DNA of 64,000 bases from NCBI RefSeq assembly GCF_022751215.1, contig NZ_JAICDG010000001.1, positions 1,364,001-1,428,000 of the forward strand, given 5' to 3'. Both the position numbers and the translations under genes were made by a program. The notes under the pieces are model-generated. The model did no database searches, was not told the DNA's origin, and saw only the letters and a program-made list of their open reading frames with translations. Below are positions 6,880 to 15,441 of this stretch, one piece after another. The DNA comes from Actinomadura terrae (GTDB lineage Bacteria > Actinomycetota > Actinomycetes > Streptosporangiales > Streptosporangiaceae). Each line of letters opens with the position of its first letter. The stretch's first letter is position 1.

Positions 6880-9800
6880 TTAGCGGTGCAGGCCGCCTAC
6901 TGAGGCGGTTCTCGGGTTGTCCTGGGACAGGGCGTAGGACTTGCCGCCGAAGGTCAGGACGAAGTTGGACGGGGTGGCGATCGGCAGCTGGTAGCTGAGG
7001 GCCACCGTGGCGCTACTGCCGTTCGGGATGCTCGTGTAGCTGGGGATGGTCATCGTGGCCCGGTGGAAGTCGCCCTTCAGGCCGCCGGTGTTGTTGCCGG
7101 TGTGGCCCGCCTGGACGGAGAGCGTCCAGCCGGACTGCTGCGTCATCGAGGAGGGGGCCGAGGTGCCGTAGTCGAACTTCAGGACGGCGCCGCCCGGGAT
7201 GGTCTGGCCCGAGTTGTTGGTGATCTGGAACTTCGGGGTGATGGGGTAGTTGGCGTCCCCGACGGGGAAGTTGACCAGGTCGACCTTCACGTTGAGGAGG
7301 TCGGTGGGCATCGCGTGGTCGGACTTGAGGTTCTGGTACGGGCCCGCGGTCTTGAGCTTGTCGTCGATCAGGGTGGTGAGGGTGTTGCCGATGAAGTACT
7401 CGCCCTTGCCGTCGTTGCGGGACGGGTCCCAGGCGTAGTCGCCGGCGAGCTCCCAGAACATGACGCCGCCGATGCCCTTGTCGATCACGTACTGGGCCTT
7501 GGCGGCCACCGACTGGTCGTCCTCGGTGGACAGGAAGACCTTCTTGGTGCTGTTCCACAGCCACGGCGACCGCATGGTGCTGTCGTACTGGCGGGTGTAG
7601 GTGCCGGTGAGGCGGTCGTCGGGGTCGGTGGCGGGGTCGAGGCCGTAGGCGCCGATGTAGCTGCCCTGGATGCCCTTCTCCAGGTTCTTGGCGTGCCACA
7701 TCGGGTTGCTGCCAGAGGCCTGCTCCTTGCCCTTGTCGTCCAGGTCGTGCCAGAGGTTGTCGAGGCCGATGGCGCCGTTGCCGCAGGGGGTGGTGGAGCC
7801 GACGTTGCCGCCGGTGCCGGGCGGGCACTCCTTCTGGTTGGGGAGCGCGGCCTTGCCCCACAGCCCGTTCGTCCCGCCGGTGACGTCGCGCCAGCCGCGG
7901 GTGTAGAAGGGCAGGCCGATGTTGATGCGTCCGGCCTGCATCGCGCCGTGGAAGTAGTGGTAGGCCCAGTCGGTGTTCAGGTAGCCCATCCCGTAGGCGG
8001 TGTAGACGCCGCCGTCGACCTGCTCGTTGTCCTTGCCGTCGTCGTAGAGGGCGGCGTTCGGGCCGACGAAGTGGTTCCACGACCCGTGCAGGTCGTAGGT
8101 CATGATGTTGGCGTAGTCCAGGTACGGGGTGACCTGGTAGGTGTCGTGGCCGCGCAGGATCCAGCCGGAGGCCGAGACGGCGGCGGTCAGCATGTAGTAC
8201 TTGCCGTCGGCGGCGCTCGCCGCGTCCAGCTTCTCGCGCAGCGTCTTCATGAGGGCGACGTAGCCGGCCATCAGCTTGTCGCGCCGCGCGTTGGAGAAGG
8301 TGAAGTCGTCGGGGTGCCCGGCGTACTTCATCGAGGTCGCGTACTCGTAGTCGATGTCCGCGCCGTTGAAGCCGTACTGGCGGACGAACGAGACGACCGA
8401 GTCGGCGAAGGTGTTGATCTTCGCCTGGCTGTCGGTCATCGTGTAGAAGCCGCCGGACGCGACGCGCTTGCCGCTGTCGTCGATGTAGCCGCCGGTCTCC
8501 GCCCAGCCGCCGATCGAGACGAGCGTCTTGACGTTCGGGTGCTGCTTCTTGAACTTGTTGAGCAGGTTGAAGTGGCCCTTGTAGGAGTAGGCGGGGTCCA
8601 TCTCCGCGCCCTTGACGCCGGGCCACTCCTCACCGATGGCGGGGTTGCCGGCGTTGCTGCCGCCGACCGAGACCTTGTTCTGGCCGTCGATGTGCGCGAA
8701 CGCGTAGTTGATGTGGGTGATCTTGTCCCACGGGATGTCGCTGGCGAGGTAGCGGGGGGTGTTGTTCTTGCCGTCGCGCCAGCCGGTGAAGTAGCCGATG
8801 GAGCGGCGCTGGTGGCCGGCGCCCATCTTCTCCCGGCCGTCGTTGTCGTAGGCGTCGCAGTAGTTCGGGGTGACGCCCGGCGTCTGGTAGAGGCCGTCGG
8901 GGCGGCAGCCTCCGGTGCCGGGGCCGACGGTGGCGGTGACCTCGTTGCTGAGGTCGGACGTCTGGCCGGCGGAGTCCTTGGCGCGGACGGCGAACTTGTA
9001 GCTGCCCGTGGTCAGGCCGGAGACGGTGGCGGTCGTGCCGTTCACCGACTGGACGACCGAGCCGTTCTGGAGGACGTCGTACCCGGTCACGCCGTGGTCG
9101 TCGGTGGCGGCGGTCCAGGCGAGGGAGACCGAGTCGCCGGTCGTCTTGGTGACCTTCAGGTCGGCCGGCTTGGACGGCGGCTTGTCCTCGCCCGTGCCGG
9201 TGGTGGTGACGGTGATCGCGTCGCTCGCGGCGGAGAGCTGGTCGGCGGTGTCGCGGGCGCGGATGCTGAAGGAGTAGCGGGTGCCCGCGGTGAGGCCGGT
9301 GATCTTCGTGCTGGTGCCGGTGACGGTGGCGGTCACGGTCGTGCCGTTCAGCACGTCGTAGTTCTTGATGCCGTGGTCGTCGGTCGAGGCGTCCCAGGCG
9401 AGCGAGACCGAGTCCGCGGTGACCTCGGTGGTGCGCAGGTTGGCCGGGACGCTCGGGGCGGCGTCCGTTGGCGCGCCCTCACAAGGCCGGCCGTCGAGCC
9501 GGCAGTTCTGCGGCCCGGCGAGCGTGCCGGTGTAGGACACCAGGAACCCGAAGGTCGCCGAGCCTCCGGCGGCGATCGTGGAGTTGTAGTCGCGGCCGGT
9601 GAAGGCGTGATGGCCGCCCGTACTGGTGACCACGGCGTCCCAGTACGAACCCATCTGCACGTTGGTCCCAAGATCGAACTCAAGTTTCCAGTTCGACATG
9701 GAGGAGCTGCCGCCGTTGGTGACGGTGCACGAGTACTGGGCTCCGCCGCCCCATTCCTGGACGGTGCGGCAGGCGGCGGTGGGGCCATCGGCATGGGCGG

Positions 9801-9894
9801 GGGTTGTGGTGACGGCCAGGGAGAGGCCGAGCATCAGGAGGAGCGCTGTACATCCGGAGAGCAGCGTCCGGAGGGGGGAGCGGCTGGTGGCCAC
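6880..9894 (-). CDS. Secreted modular chitinase (CBM2-like, 2 FN3, GH18, C-terminal module)
   Basis: The 1004-residue protein starts with a Sec signal peptide (residues 1-35, cleavage near AHA-D). Next come a CBM2-type binding module (~38-140), two fibronectin type III domains (~147-232 and ~240-325, each with VSLAW and YDV.NG motifs), a GH18 TIM barrel (~365-860) and a C-terminal beta-module. The GH18 active motif reads FNGADIDYEY: both Asp and the catalytic Glu of DxxDxDxE are there, with Asn where the first Asp often is. The product should be an endo-acting extracellular chitinase. GTG 9894 follows AAAGGA about 11 bases upstream. It is a single-gene unit ending in the hairpin at 6832. Confidence 0.93.
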   Translation of the reverse strand: MATSRSPLRTLLSGCTALLLMLGLSLAVTTTPAHADGPTAACRTVQEWGGGAQYSCTVTNGGSSSMSNWKLEFDLGTNVQMGSYWDAVVTSTGGHHAFTGRDYNSTIAAGGSATFGFLVSYTGTLAGPQNCRLDGRPCEGAPTDAAPSVPANLRTTEVTADSVSLAWDASTDDHGIKNYDVLNGTTVTATVTGTSTKITGLTAGTRYSFSIRARDTADQLSAASDAITVTTTGTGEDKPPSKPADLKVTKTTGDSVSLAWTAATDDHGVTGYDVLQNGSVVQSVNGTTATVSGLTTGSYKFAVRAKDSAGQTSDLSNEVTATVGPGTGGCRPDGLYQTPGVTPNYCDAYDNDGREKMGAGHQRRSIGYFTGWRDGKNNTPRYLASDIPWDKITHINYAFAHIDGQNKVSVGGSNAGNPAIGEEWPGVKGAEMDPAYSYKGHFNLLNKFKKQHPNVKTLVSIGGWAETGGYIDDSGKRVASGGFYTMTDSQAKINTFADSVVSFVRQYGFNGADIDYEYATSMKYAGHPDDFTFSNARRDKLMAGYVALMKTLREKLDAASAADGKYYMLTAAVSASGWILRGHDTYQVTPYLDYANIMTYDLHGSWNHFVGPNAALYDDGKDNEQVDGGVYTAYGMGYLNTDWAYHYFHGAMQAGRINIGLPFYTRGWRDVTGGTNGLWGKAALPNQKECPPGTGGNVGSTTPCGNGAIGLDNLWHDLDDKGKEQASGSNPMWHAKNLEKGIQGSYIGAYGLDPATDPDDRLTGTYTRQYDSTMRSPWLWNSTKKVFLSTEDDQSVAAKAQYVIDKGIGGVMFWELAGDYAWDPSRNDGKGEYFIGNTLTTLIDDKLKTAGPYQNLKSDHAMPTDLLNVKVDLVNFPVGDANYPITPKFQITNNSGQTIPGGAVLKFDYGTSAPSSMTQQSGWTLSVQAGHTGNNTGGLKGDFHRATMTIPSYTSIPNGSSATVALSYQLPIATPSNFVLTFGGKSYALSQDNPRTASVGGLHR

Positions 9895-9897
9895 GGT

Positions 9898-9942
9898 GGA
9901 CCTGGTCCTTTCTATTAGGAAAGTATACTAATTATTGGGACC
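9898..9942 (-). promoter_or_regulatory. Symmetric elements in the chitinase leader
   Basis: Just upstream of the chitinase start lie a palindrome GGACC-T-GGTCC (9898-9908) overlapping the ribosome binding site and an inverted repeat ATTAG...CTAAT (9914-9932). A second GGACC at 9938-9942 pairs with GGTCC 9904-9908. On the coding strand a possible -10, TATACT, falls at 9922-9927. Chitinase promoters of streptomycetes are controlled through short GGTCC-type repeats, so this is a fair operator candidate. It does not match the DasR dre consensus order, and the regulator is unknown. Confidence 0.4.
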
Positions 9943-10150
9943 ATAACCGCAGTTCAATCGGTGGACAAGAACTGAAATTTCGACAGCGTATCCACAATGG
10001 ATCGCTCCAATGAAAACTGGATCGATGCGAGTGGAATTCGTTCGAACCACTTGCGCCCCGCCCGGGATGCGGGACGGTCGCCCGGTGTGTCTGGTTCGTT
10101 GCGGTGGGTAGGAGGTCGTCCGGGGATGGAGTGATCTTCGGGGGGCCTCG

Positions 10151-12289
10151 ATGTTCGGTGGGCTGGCACGGTTCGTGGTGCGGCGTCGCTGGTGGGTCAT
10201 CGCCGCATGGGTCGTCGCGGCGGTGCTGCTGGCCGGGTTCGCGCCGAGGTTCAAGGCCAGCACCGAGCAGACGGACTTCCTGCCCGGCTCCTACGAGTCG
10301 GTGCGGGCGCTCGACCTCACCCGGGACGCGTTCCCGCAGACCCGCGGGCAGGCCGCGATCATCGCCGTGACGCGCGCGGACGGCGGCCCGCTGACCGAGG
10401 CCGACCGGATGGTCACGGCGCGGCTGAGCCGGATGCTGGAGGACGAGCGGCTCCGCGGCGTCCAGCGGGTGCAGGTGGGGGCGCTGGCGCGCAACCGCCA
10501 GGTCGAGATGATCAATGTGCGGTTCGTCTCGGAGAACCCCGACGACCCCGACGTCCGGCGGGCCATCGACCGGATGCGCGACCGGTTGTCGGACGGGACG
10601 CGCGGCACCGGCCTGACCGCCCGCGTCACCGGGAACGCGGCGATCAGCGCCGACGCGCAGGAGTCCTACGAGCGCAGCGACGCGATCACGCTCGGCGCCA
10701 CGGTCGTGGTGATCTTCGTGCTGCTGATCTTCACGTTCCGCAGCGTGGTCGCGGCGTTCCTGCCGCTGGTCACGGTGGGGCTGGTGATGACGGTGGCGCT
10801 GGCGCTGATCGGCACCGTGAACAAGGTGTTCGACCTCAAGGGCGACACGTTGACGCAGTCGCTGATGCCGATCGTCCTGTTCGGCGTGGGGACCGACTAC
10901 ATCCTGTTCCTGCTGTTCCGCTACCGGGAGCGGCTGCGGACCGGCGAGGACGGGCGGACCGCGATGGTCGCGGCGGTCGAGCGGGTCGGCGAGGTGATCG
11001 CGTCCGCGGCCTGCGCGGTGATCGTGGCGTTCAGCGCACTGATCCTGGCCTCGCTCGGGATGCTGAGGACGATGGGCCCGGCGATGGGCATCGCGGTCGC
11101 GACGACGCTGGTCGCGGCGCTGACGCTCATCCCGGCCGTGGTCTCGCTGCTCGGCCCGAAGGTGTTCTGGCCGAGCAAGTCGTGGCGGGTGGAGCCGCCG
11201 CACCGCAAGGCGGCGCGGCTCGGGTCCGTCATCGGGCGGAGCCCGTGGCCGGTGGCGCTGGTGTCGGGCGCCGTCCTGGTGGCGCTGTCGGTGTGCGCGC
11301 TCGGGTTCAGCGCGAACTTCAACATGGCGTCCGCGCCGCCCGGGACGGAGGCCGCCAAGGGCCTGGACGACCTGGAGAAGGGCTTCCCCGCCGGGGCCGA
11401 GGACGCCACGCAGGTGTTCGTGCACGGCGCCGGGCCGCTCGCGCCGGGAGTGCCGGAGCGGGTCGCGGCGCGGTTGCGGACGGCGAGCGTCGTCGCGGCG
11501 GTCGCCCCGCCGATGCCGGGCGCCGACGGGCGCACCGCACTGATCGAGGCGCAGCTCGACACCGACCCGCTGTCGAAGGAGGCGATGGACACCGTCGCCG
11601 GGCCCGTCCGCGACACCGCGCACGCGGCGGCGCCGCCGGGCACGGAGGTGGTCGTGGGCGGGCAGACCGCCGTCATGGTCGATCTCCAGAAGGCGATGAA
11701 CCGCGACTACACGGTCGTGTTCCCGATCGCCGGGCTGCTGATCGCGATCATCCTCGGGCTGCTGCTGCGCAGCGTCGTCGCGCCGATCTACCTGATGATC
11801 GCGGTGGTGCTGAGCTTCCTCGGGACGGTCGGCGCGAGCGTGGCGCTGTTCCAGTGGGGCGAGGGCCACACGGGCGTGATCTTCTTCCTGCCGCTGATCG
11901 TGTACCTGTTCGTGACCGCGCTCGGCACCGACTACAACATCCTCGTCATCGCGCGGCTGCGCGAGGAGGCGCGGGAAGGGCACCAGCCCCGGCGGGGCGT
12001 CGCGCACGCGTTCGAGCAGGCCGCCCCGACCGTCGCCTCCGCCGGGCTCATCCTCGCGGGCAGCTTCGCGACGTTCCTGCTCGCCGAGGCCGACGCGATG
12101 CAGGAGATGGGGACGACGGTGGCGCTCGGCGTGATCCTCGCGGCGTTCGTGATGTCGATGTTCCTCGTCCCGGCGGTGACGGTGCTGCTCGGCCACCTCG
12201 CCTGGTGGCCGGGACACCAGGACGCCCCGGACCCGGCCAAGGCAACGCCCGGGGGAGACGCGCCGCGTCCTCCCCCGGGCGAGTCGTGA
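10151..12289 (+). CDS. MMPL/RND-family membrane transporter
   Basis: The 712-residue protein has the duplicated MMPL layout: one N-terminal helix (RRRWWVIAAWVVAAVLLAGF), an extracytoplasmic domain (~40-170), a five-helix bundle (~175-370) with GTDYILFLLFRYRE, then the same order again with GTDYNILVIARLREEAREG near residue 600. The repeated GTDY marks the proton-relay Asp-Tyr pairs of MmpL exporters. Actinobacterial members export lipids or siderophores; the cargo here is unknown. ATG 10151 follows GGGGGG. It converges on the siderophore-interacting gene, with a hairpin inside its own last codons. Confidence 0.9.
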   Translation: MFGGLARFVVRRRWWVIAAWVVAAVLLAGFAPRFKASTEQTDFLPGSYESVRALDLTRDAFPQTRGQAAIIAVTRADGGPLTEADRMVTARLSRMLEDERLRGVQRVQVGALARNRQVEMINVRFVSENPDDPDVRRAIDRMRDRLSDGTRGTGLTARVTGNAAISADAQESYERSDAITLGATVVVIFVLLIFTFRSVVAAFLPLVTVGLVMTVALALIGTVNKVFDLKGDTLTQSLMPIVLFGVGTDYILFLLFRYRERLRTGEDGRTAMVAAVERVGEVIASAACAVIVAFSALILASLGMLRTMGPAMGIAVATTLVAALTLIPAVVSLLGPKVFWPSKSWRVEPPHRKAARLGSVIGRSPWPVALVSGAVLVALSVCALGFSANFNMASAPPGTEAAKGLDDLEKGFPAGAEDATQVFVHGAGPLAPGVPERVAARLRTASVVAAVAPPMPGADGRTALIEAQLDTDPLSKEAMDTVAGPVRDTAHAAAPPGTEVVVGGQTAVMVDLQKAMNRDYTVVFPIAGLLIAIILGLLLRSVVAPIYLMIAVVLSFLGTVGASVALFQWGEGHTGVIFFLPLIVYLFVTALGTDYNILVIARLREEAREGHQPRRGVAHAFEQAAPTVASAGLILAGSFATFLLAEADAMQEMGTTVALGVILAAFVMSMFLVPAVTVLLGHLAWWPGHQDAPDPAKATPGGDAPRPPPGES
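12246..12281 (+). terminator. Long hairpin inside the 3' end of the MMPL gene
   Basis: The arms 12246-12262 and 12264-12281 are complementary over 17 bp with one bulged base (CGCCCGGGGGA on one side, TCCCCCGGGCG on the other). It ends 8 bases before the end of the MMPL gene, and the convergent gene stops at 12299. The gap between the two genes is too small for a separate terminator, so this coding hairpin may serve both. Confidence 0.5.
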
Positions 12290-12298
12290 GGGTCCGCC

Positions 12299-13150
12299 TC
12301 ACTCCTCGGTGGCGGGGCTGCCGCCCGCGACGACCTCGGCGAGCAGGTCCTCCTCGGTCGCGCCGCGCCGCCAGTAGCCGGTGAAGGTGACCGAGCGGCG
12401 GTCCATGCCGCGCTCGCCCACCAGGTGCCGCCGCAGCGCCTTGACGGTGGCGGACTCGCCCGCGATCCATGCGTACGCCCCGTCCGGGACGGTCGCGCCG
12501 CGGACGGCGTCCAGCAGCCCGCCGGGGGAGACCCACGCGACCTCGGCGGCGGCCTCGGTCGGCAGGTCCTGGCGGTCGCCGGCGGCCGGGGCCTCGACCC
12601 ACACCCGCGCGGGGGTCCCAGCGGGCAGCCAGGCGAGGTTGCCCGCGACGGCGGGCAGCGCGGTCAGGTCGCCCGCGATGAGCACGGGCGCGCCGGGCGG
12701 CGGGCGGAAGTCGTAGCCGCCGTTGTCCGGGCCGGTGGGCCCGAGCACGACGACCCGGTCGCCCGGACGCGCCGCCGCCGCCCACCGCGCCGCCGGCCCG
12801 GACGCGCCGTCCAGGTGCAGGACGAAGTCCACGTCCAGCTCGCCGGGACGCCGGTCGCGGACGGTGTAGGAGCGCATGATGCCGCGCTCGGCCGGGTCCA
12901 TCGCGCGCCAGTCGGCGAACCAGGTGTCGGGCGACCAGTCGGCGGGCATCACCGGCGCGTCCTGGTGCGGGTGGGGGAGGAACAGCTTGAACCGCTGGTC
13001 GCGCCCGGCGGAGACGAAGGCGTCGGTGCCGCTCGCCGGGGCGTCCAGGCACTTCCCGCCGAAGGTGACGCGCACCATCGACGGTCCGAGCGGCGTGCGC
13101 CGCAGGACGTGCAGTTCGAAGAATCCGTACGGGTCGGCCGGAGCCGTCAT
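12299..13150 (-). CDS. Siderophore-interacting protein (ferric-siderophore reductase)
   Basis: This 283-residue cytoplasmic flavoprotein resembles the SIP/ViuB family, which releases iron from imported ferric siderophores by reduction. It has the FAD-binding barrel, with RVTFGG near residue 25 and RSYTVRD in the mid N-terminal half (the R-x-Y-T/S flavin motif), followed by the NAD(P)H-type domain with VLIAGDLTALPAVAGNL and WIAGES. ATG 13150 is preceded by GAGGAGA at 6 bases; a longer frame upstream overlaps the neighbour and lacks family resemblance. It is 11 bases downstream of the iron-siderophore binding protein gene, so the two form an operon facing the iron box at 14289. Confidence 0.9.
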   Translation of the reverse strand: MTAPADPYGFFELHVLRRTPLGPSMVRVTFGGKCLDAPASGTDAFVSAGRDQRFKLFLPHPHQDAPVMPADWSPDTWFADWRAMDPAERGIMRSYTVRDRRPGELDVDFVLHLDGASGPAARWAAAARPGDRVVVLGPTGPDNGGYDFRPPPGAPVLIAGDLTALPAVAGNLAWLPAGTPARVWVEAPAAGDRQDLPTEAAAEVAWVSPGGLLDAVRGATVPDGAYAWIAGESATVKALRRHLVGERGMDRRSVTFTGYWRRGATEEDLLAEVVAGGSPATEE

Positions 13151-13161
13151 CTGGTCTCTCC

Positions 13162-14190
13162 TCAACCGGTCTTCTTGGCGGACTTGATGGACGTCGCGAG
13201 CGCCTCGAGGATCGGCGCGCAGCCCTCGTAGGAGAAGCGGGGCTCGGGCTGCCACGGGATGACCTGCCCTGCCTTCACCGCGGGCAGGTCGCCCCAGGAC
13301 GGCTTGGAGCCGAGGTCCTTCGGCTGGAGCGCCTGCGTGCGGCTGTCGAGCATGATCACGTCGGCCCGGTAGCGGTCGGCGTTCTCCCAGCTCAGGTTCT
13401 CGAAGTAGCCGTTGGTGCCGAGCTTGGTCGGCACGATCAGGTCGAGGCCGAGCTGCTTGAAGAAGATCAGGTCGGTGTTCTTGTCCGGGCTGGAGGCGTA
13501 GAACAGGTCCGGGCTCGCGGACGCGGCCAGCACCTTCAGCCCCGGGTTGCCCTTGGCGGCGGCGCGCAGCGCCTCGACGGCCTTGTCGAAGCGGGCCTTC
13601 GCCGCCGTGACCTTGGGCGCCTTCAGGTCGGCGCCGAGCGCGGCGGCGAGGGCGGCGGTCCGCTCGATGGGCTTCGGCAGGGGGACGGCGCCGGTGGAGA
13701 GCGCGACGCTCTTCGCCAGCGCGTAGATCTTCTCCTTGCTCTCCACGGGGACGTAGAACAGCTCGTCCTTGACGAACATGTTGTCGACGAGCAGGTCGGG
13801 GCGCAGCGCCGCGTACTTCTCGATGTTGAACTCGCCGTAGGCGTTGCCGATGACGGTGAGCCGGTCGACGGGGAGGTTCCCGGCCTGCGGGTCGGGCTTG
13901 CCGTCTTTCAGCTTCGTCGGGCCGAACACGCCGACGAGCTGCTCGTCGACGCCGAAGTCGTAGAGCGCGGCGGCCGTGCCGACGTAGCCGACGACGCGTT
14001 TCGGACGGGCCTTCAACTCGACCTTCGTGCCGCGGTCGTCGGTGAACGACCAGGCGCCGCCGCCGGGCGAGGCGGCGGCGTCCCCGCCGTCGTCGCCGCC
14101 GCAGGCGCCGGTGAGGGCGGCGAGTGCGACGGCGCCGCCCGCGCCCAGCAGGCCTCGGCGGGTGAGGTGACGGGCCCCGATGTTCGACAT
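13162..14190 (-). CDS. Iron-siderophore ABC transporter substrate-binding lipoprotein
   Basis: The 342-residue protein has a signal sequence with both a twin-arginine motif (TRRGLLG) and a lipobox (LTGAC), so it is probably a Tat-exported lipoprotein anchored outside the membrane. The body is a type III periplasmic binding fold (FecB/FhuD-like): RPKRVVGYVGTAAALYDFGV at the start of lobe 1, LRPDLLVDNMF, and RADVIMLDSR in lobe 2. It binds a ferric siderophore for the FecCD permeases encoded divergently. RBS AGGAGAAG precedes ATG 14190. Its promoter region carries the 19-bp iron box. Confidence 0.92.
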   Translation of the reverse strand: MSNIGARHLTRRGLLGAGGAVALAALTGACGGDDGGDAAASPGGGAWSFTDDRGTKVELKARPKRVVGYVGTAAALYDFGVDEQLVGVFGPTKLKDGKPDPQAGNLPVDRLTVIGNAYGEFNIEKYAALRPDLLVDNMFVKDELFYVPVESKEKIYALAKSVALSTGAVPLPKPIERTAALAAALGADLKAPKVTAAKARFDKAVEALRAAAKGNPGLKVLAASASPDLFYASSPDKNTDLIFFKQLGLDLIVPTKLGTNGYFENLSWENADRYRADVIMLDSRTQALQPKDLGSKPSWGDLPAVKAGQVIPWQPEPRFSYEGCAPILEALATSIKSAKKTG

Positions 14191-14288
14191 TCCGGTTGCT
14201 TCTCCTGCGGTCGTGCGACAGTGCGCGGATCGGTGTGGTGGGGGGGTGTATGTGGCCGGTGTGGGTTGGAATCCGACCCGATGGGCGC

Positions 14289-14307
14289 TTAGGTTAACCT
14301 AACCTAA
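14289..14307. promoter_or_regulatory. IdeR/DmdR-type iron box
   Basis: TTAGGTTAACCTAACCTAA is a close fit to the 19-bp actinobacterial iron-regulator site (TTAGGTTAGGCTAACCTAA type). It lies between the divergent binding-protein operon (start 14190) and the permease operon (start 14368). Iron-loaded DtxR/IdeR/DmdR repressor would shut both off; this is inferred from the site. Confidence 0.9.
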
Positions 14308-14367
14308 GCTGATGATCGACGGTGGGGGCGGAACCGCCTCGCCGGCCCGTCCCCCGGAGCCTCGCTC

Positions 14368-15441
14368 GTGTCCTTGATGAAGTCGCCGCAGGCCGTGGCC
14401 GGTGCCGCGCGCCCACGGGCCGCCGTGCGGGCGAGTCCCGGCGTGCGCGCCGCCGGGCTGCTCGGCGCGCTGGCGCTCCTGCTCGCCGTCCTCGTGCTGA
14501 GCCTCGCGGTCGGCGCCCGGCCGCTGTCGGTCGGTGCGGCGTGGAACGGTCTATTCCACGAGGACGCGGCGAGCTACACCGTCGTCCACGAGATGCGCCT
14601 GCCCCGGACGCTGCTCGGGCTCCTCGCCGGGATCGCGCTCGGCCTCGCGGGCGCGGTCATGCAGGCGGCCACCCGCAACCCGCTCGCCGACCCGGGGCTG
14701 CTCGGCGTCAACGCGGGCGCGTCCGCCGCCGTCGTCTCCGCGATCTCCTTCCTCGGGATCTCCTCGTTCGCGGGGTTCGTGTGGTTCGCGTTCGCGGGTG
14801 CCGGGGTGGTCGCCGTGCTGCTCTACACAGTCGGCGGCGGACGCGGCGCGACCCCCGCGCGGCTCGCGCTGGCCGGGTCCGCGCTGAACGCGGCGCTGTA
14901 CTCCTACGTCAGCGCGGTCCAGCTCCTCGACACCGCGTCCCTCGACCGGATGCGGTTCTGGACGGTCGGCTCCCTCGCCGCCGCGCAGACGTCCACGGTC
15001 GTGCGCGTCGCGCCGTTCGTGCTCGTGGGCCTCGCGCTGGCGCTGCTGCTCGCGCGCCCGCTGAACGCGATGGCGATGGGCGAGGACGCGGCGCGCGCGC
15101 TCGGCGCCCACCCGGCCCGCGCGCGGATCGCCGCCATCGTCGCGGTCACGCTGCTGTGCGGGGCGGCGACGGCGGCGTGCGGGCCGATCATCTTCGTCGG
15201 GCTGATGGTGCCGCACCTCGTCCGCGCGCTGACCGGGCCCGACCTGCGCTGGCTGCTGCCGTACTGCGCGGTGCTGTCGCCCGCGCTGATGCTGGGCGCG
15301 GACGTGCTCGGGCGCGTCCTCGTCCGGCCGTCCGAACTCCAGGTGGGGATCGTCATGGTCGTGCTCGGCGGGCCGGTGTTCCTGTACTTCGTGCGGCGGC
15401 CGCGCCTCGTCCGGCGGCCGCGCGGCGAGGCGGCGGCGTGA
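14368..15441 (+). CDS. FecCD-family iron-siderophore ABC permease (first)
   Basis: The 357-residue protein has about nine to ten membrane helices and FecCD hallmarks: RLPRTLLGLLAGIALGLAGAVMQAATRNPLADPGLLGVNAGAS, the substrate-path region of BtuC/FhuB-like permeases, and the coupling-helix region GEDAARALGAHPARAR that contacts the ATPase. GTG 14368 is preferred over the ATG at 14377 because GGAG lies 8 bases upstream. It is the first gene of the plus-strand iron operon and overlaps the next permease by four bases (GTGA). Confidence 0.93.
   Translation: MSLMKSPQAVAGAARPRAAVRASPGVRAAGLLGALALLLAVLVLSLAVGARPLSVGAAWNGLFHEDAASYTVVHEMRLPRTLLGLLAGIALGLAGAVMQAATRNPLADPGLLGVNAGASAAVVSAISFLGISSFAGFVWFAFAGAGVVAVLLYTVGGGRGATPARLALAGSALNAALYSYVSAVQLLDTASLDRMRFWTVGSLAAAQTSTVVRVAPFVLVGLALALLLARPLNAMAMGEDAARALGAHPARARIAAIVAVTLLCGAATAACGPIIFVGLMVPHLVRALTGPDLRWLLPYCAVLSPALMLGADVLGRVLVRPSELQVGIVMVVLGGPVFLYFVRRPRLVRRPRGEAAA

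Noticed and set aside
7063..9918. A 951-codon plus-strand open frame opposite the chitinase.
   Set aside because: Its product is low-complexity Val/Gly/Ala/Arg with no domain. The opposite strand encodes a clear CBM2-FN3-GH18 chitinase; the open frame is a high-GC artefact.
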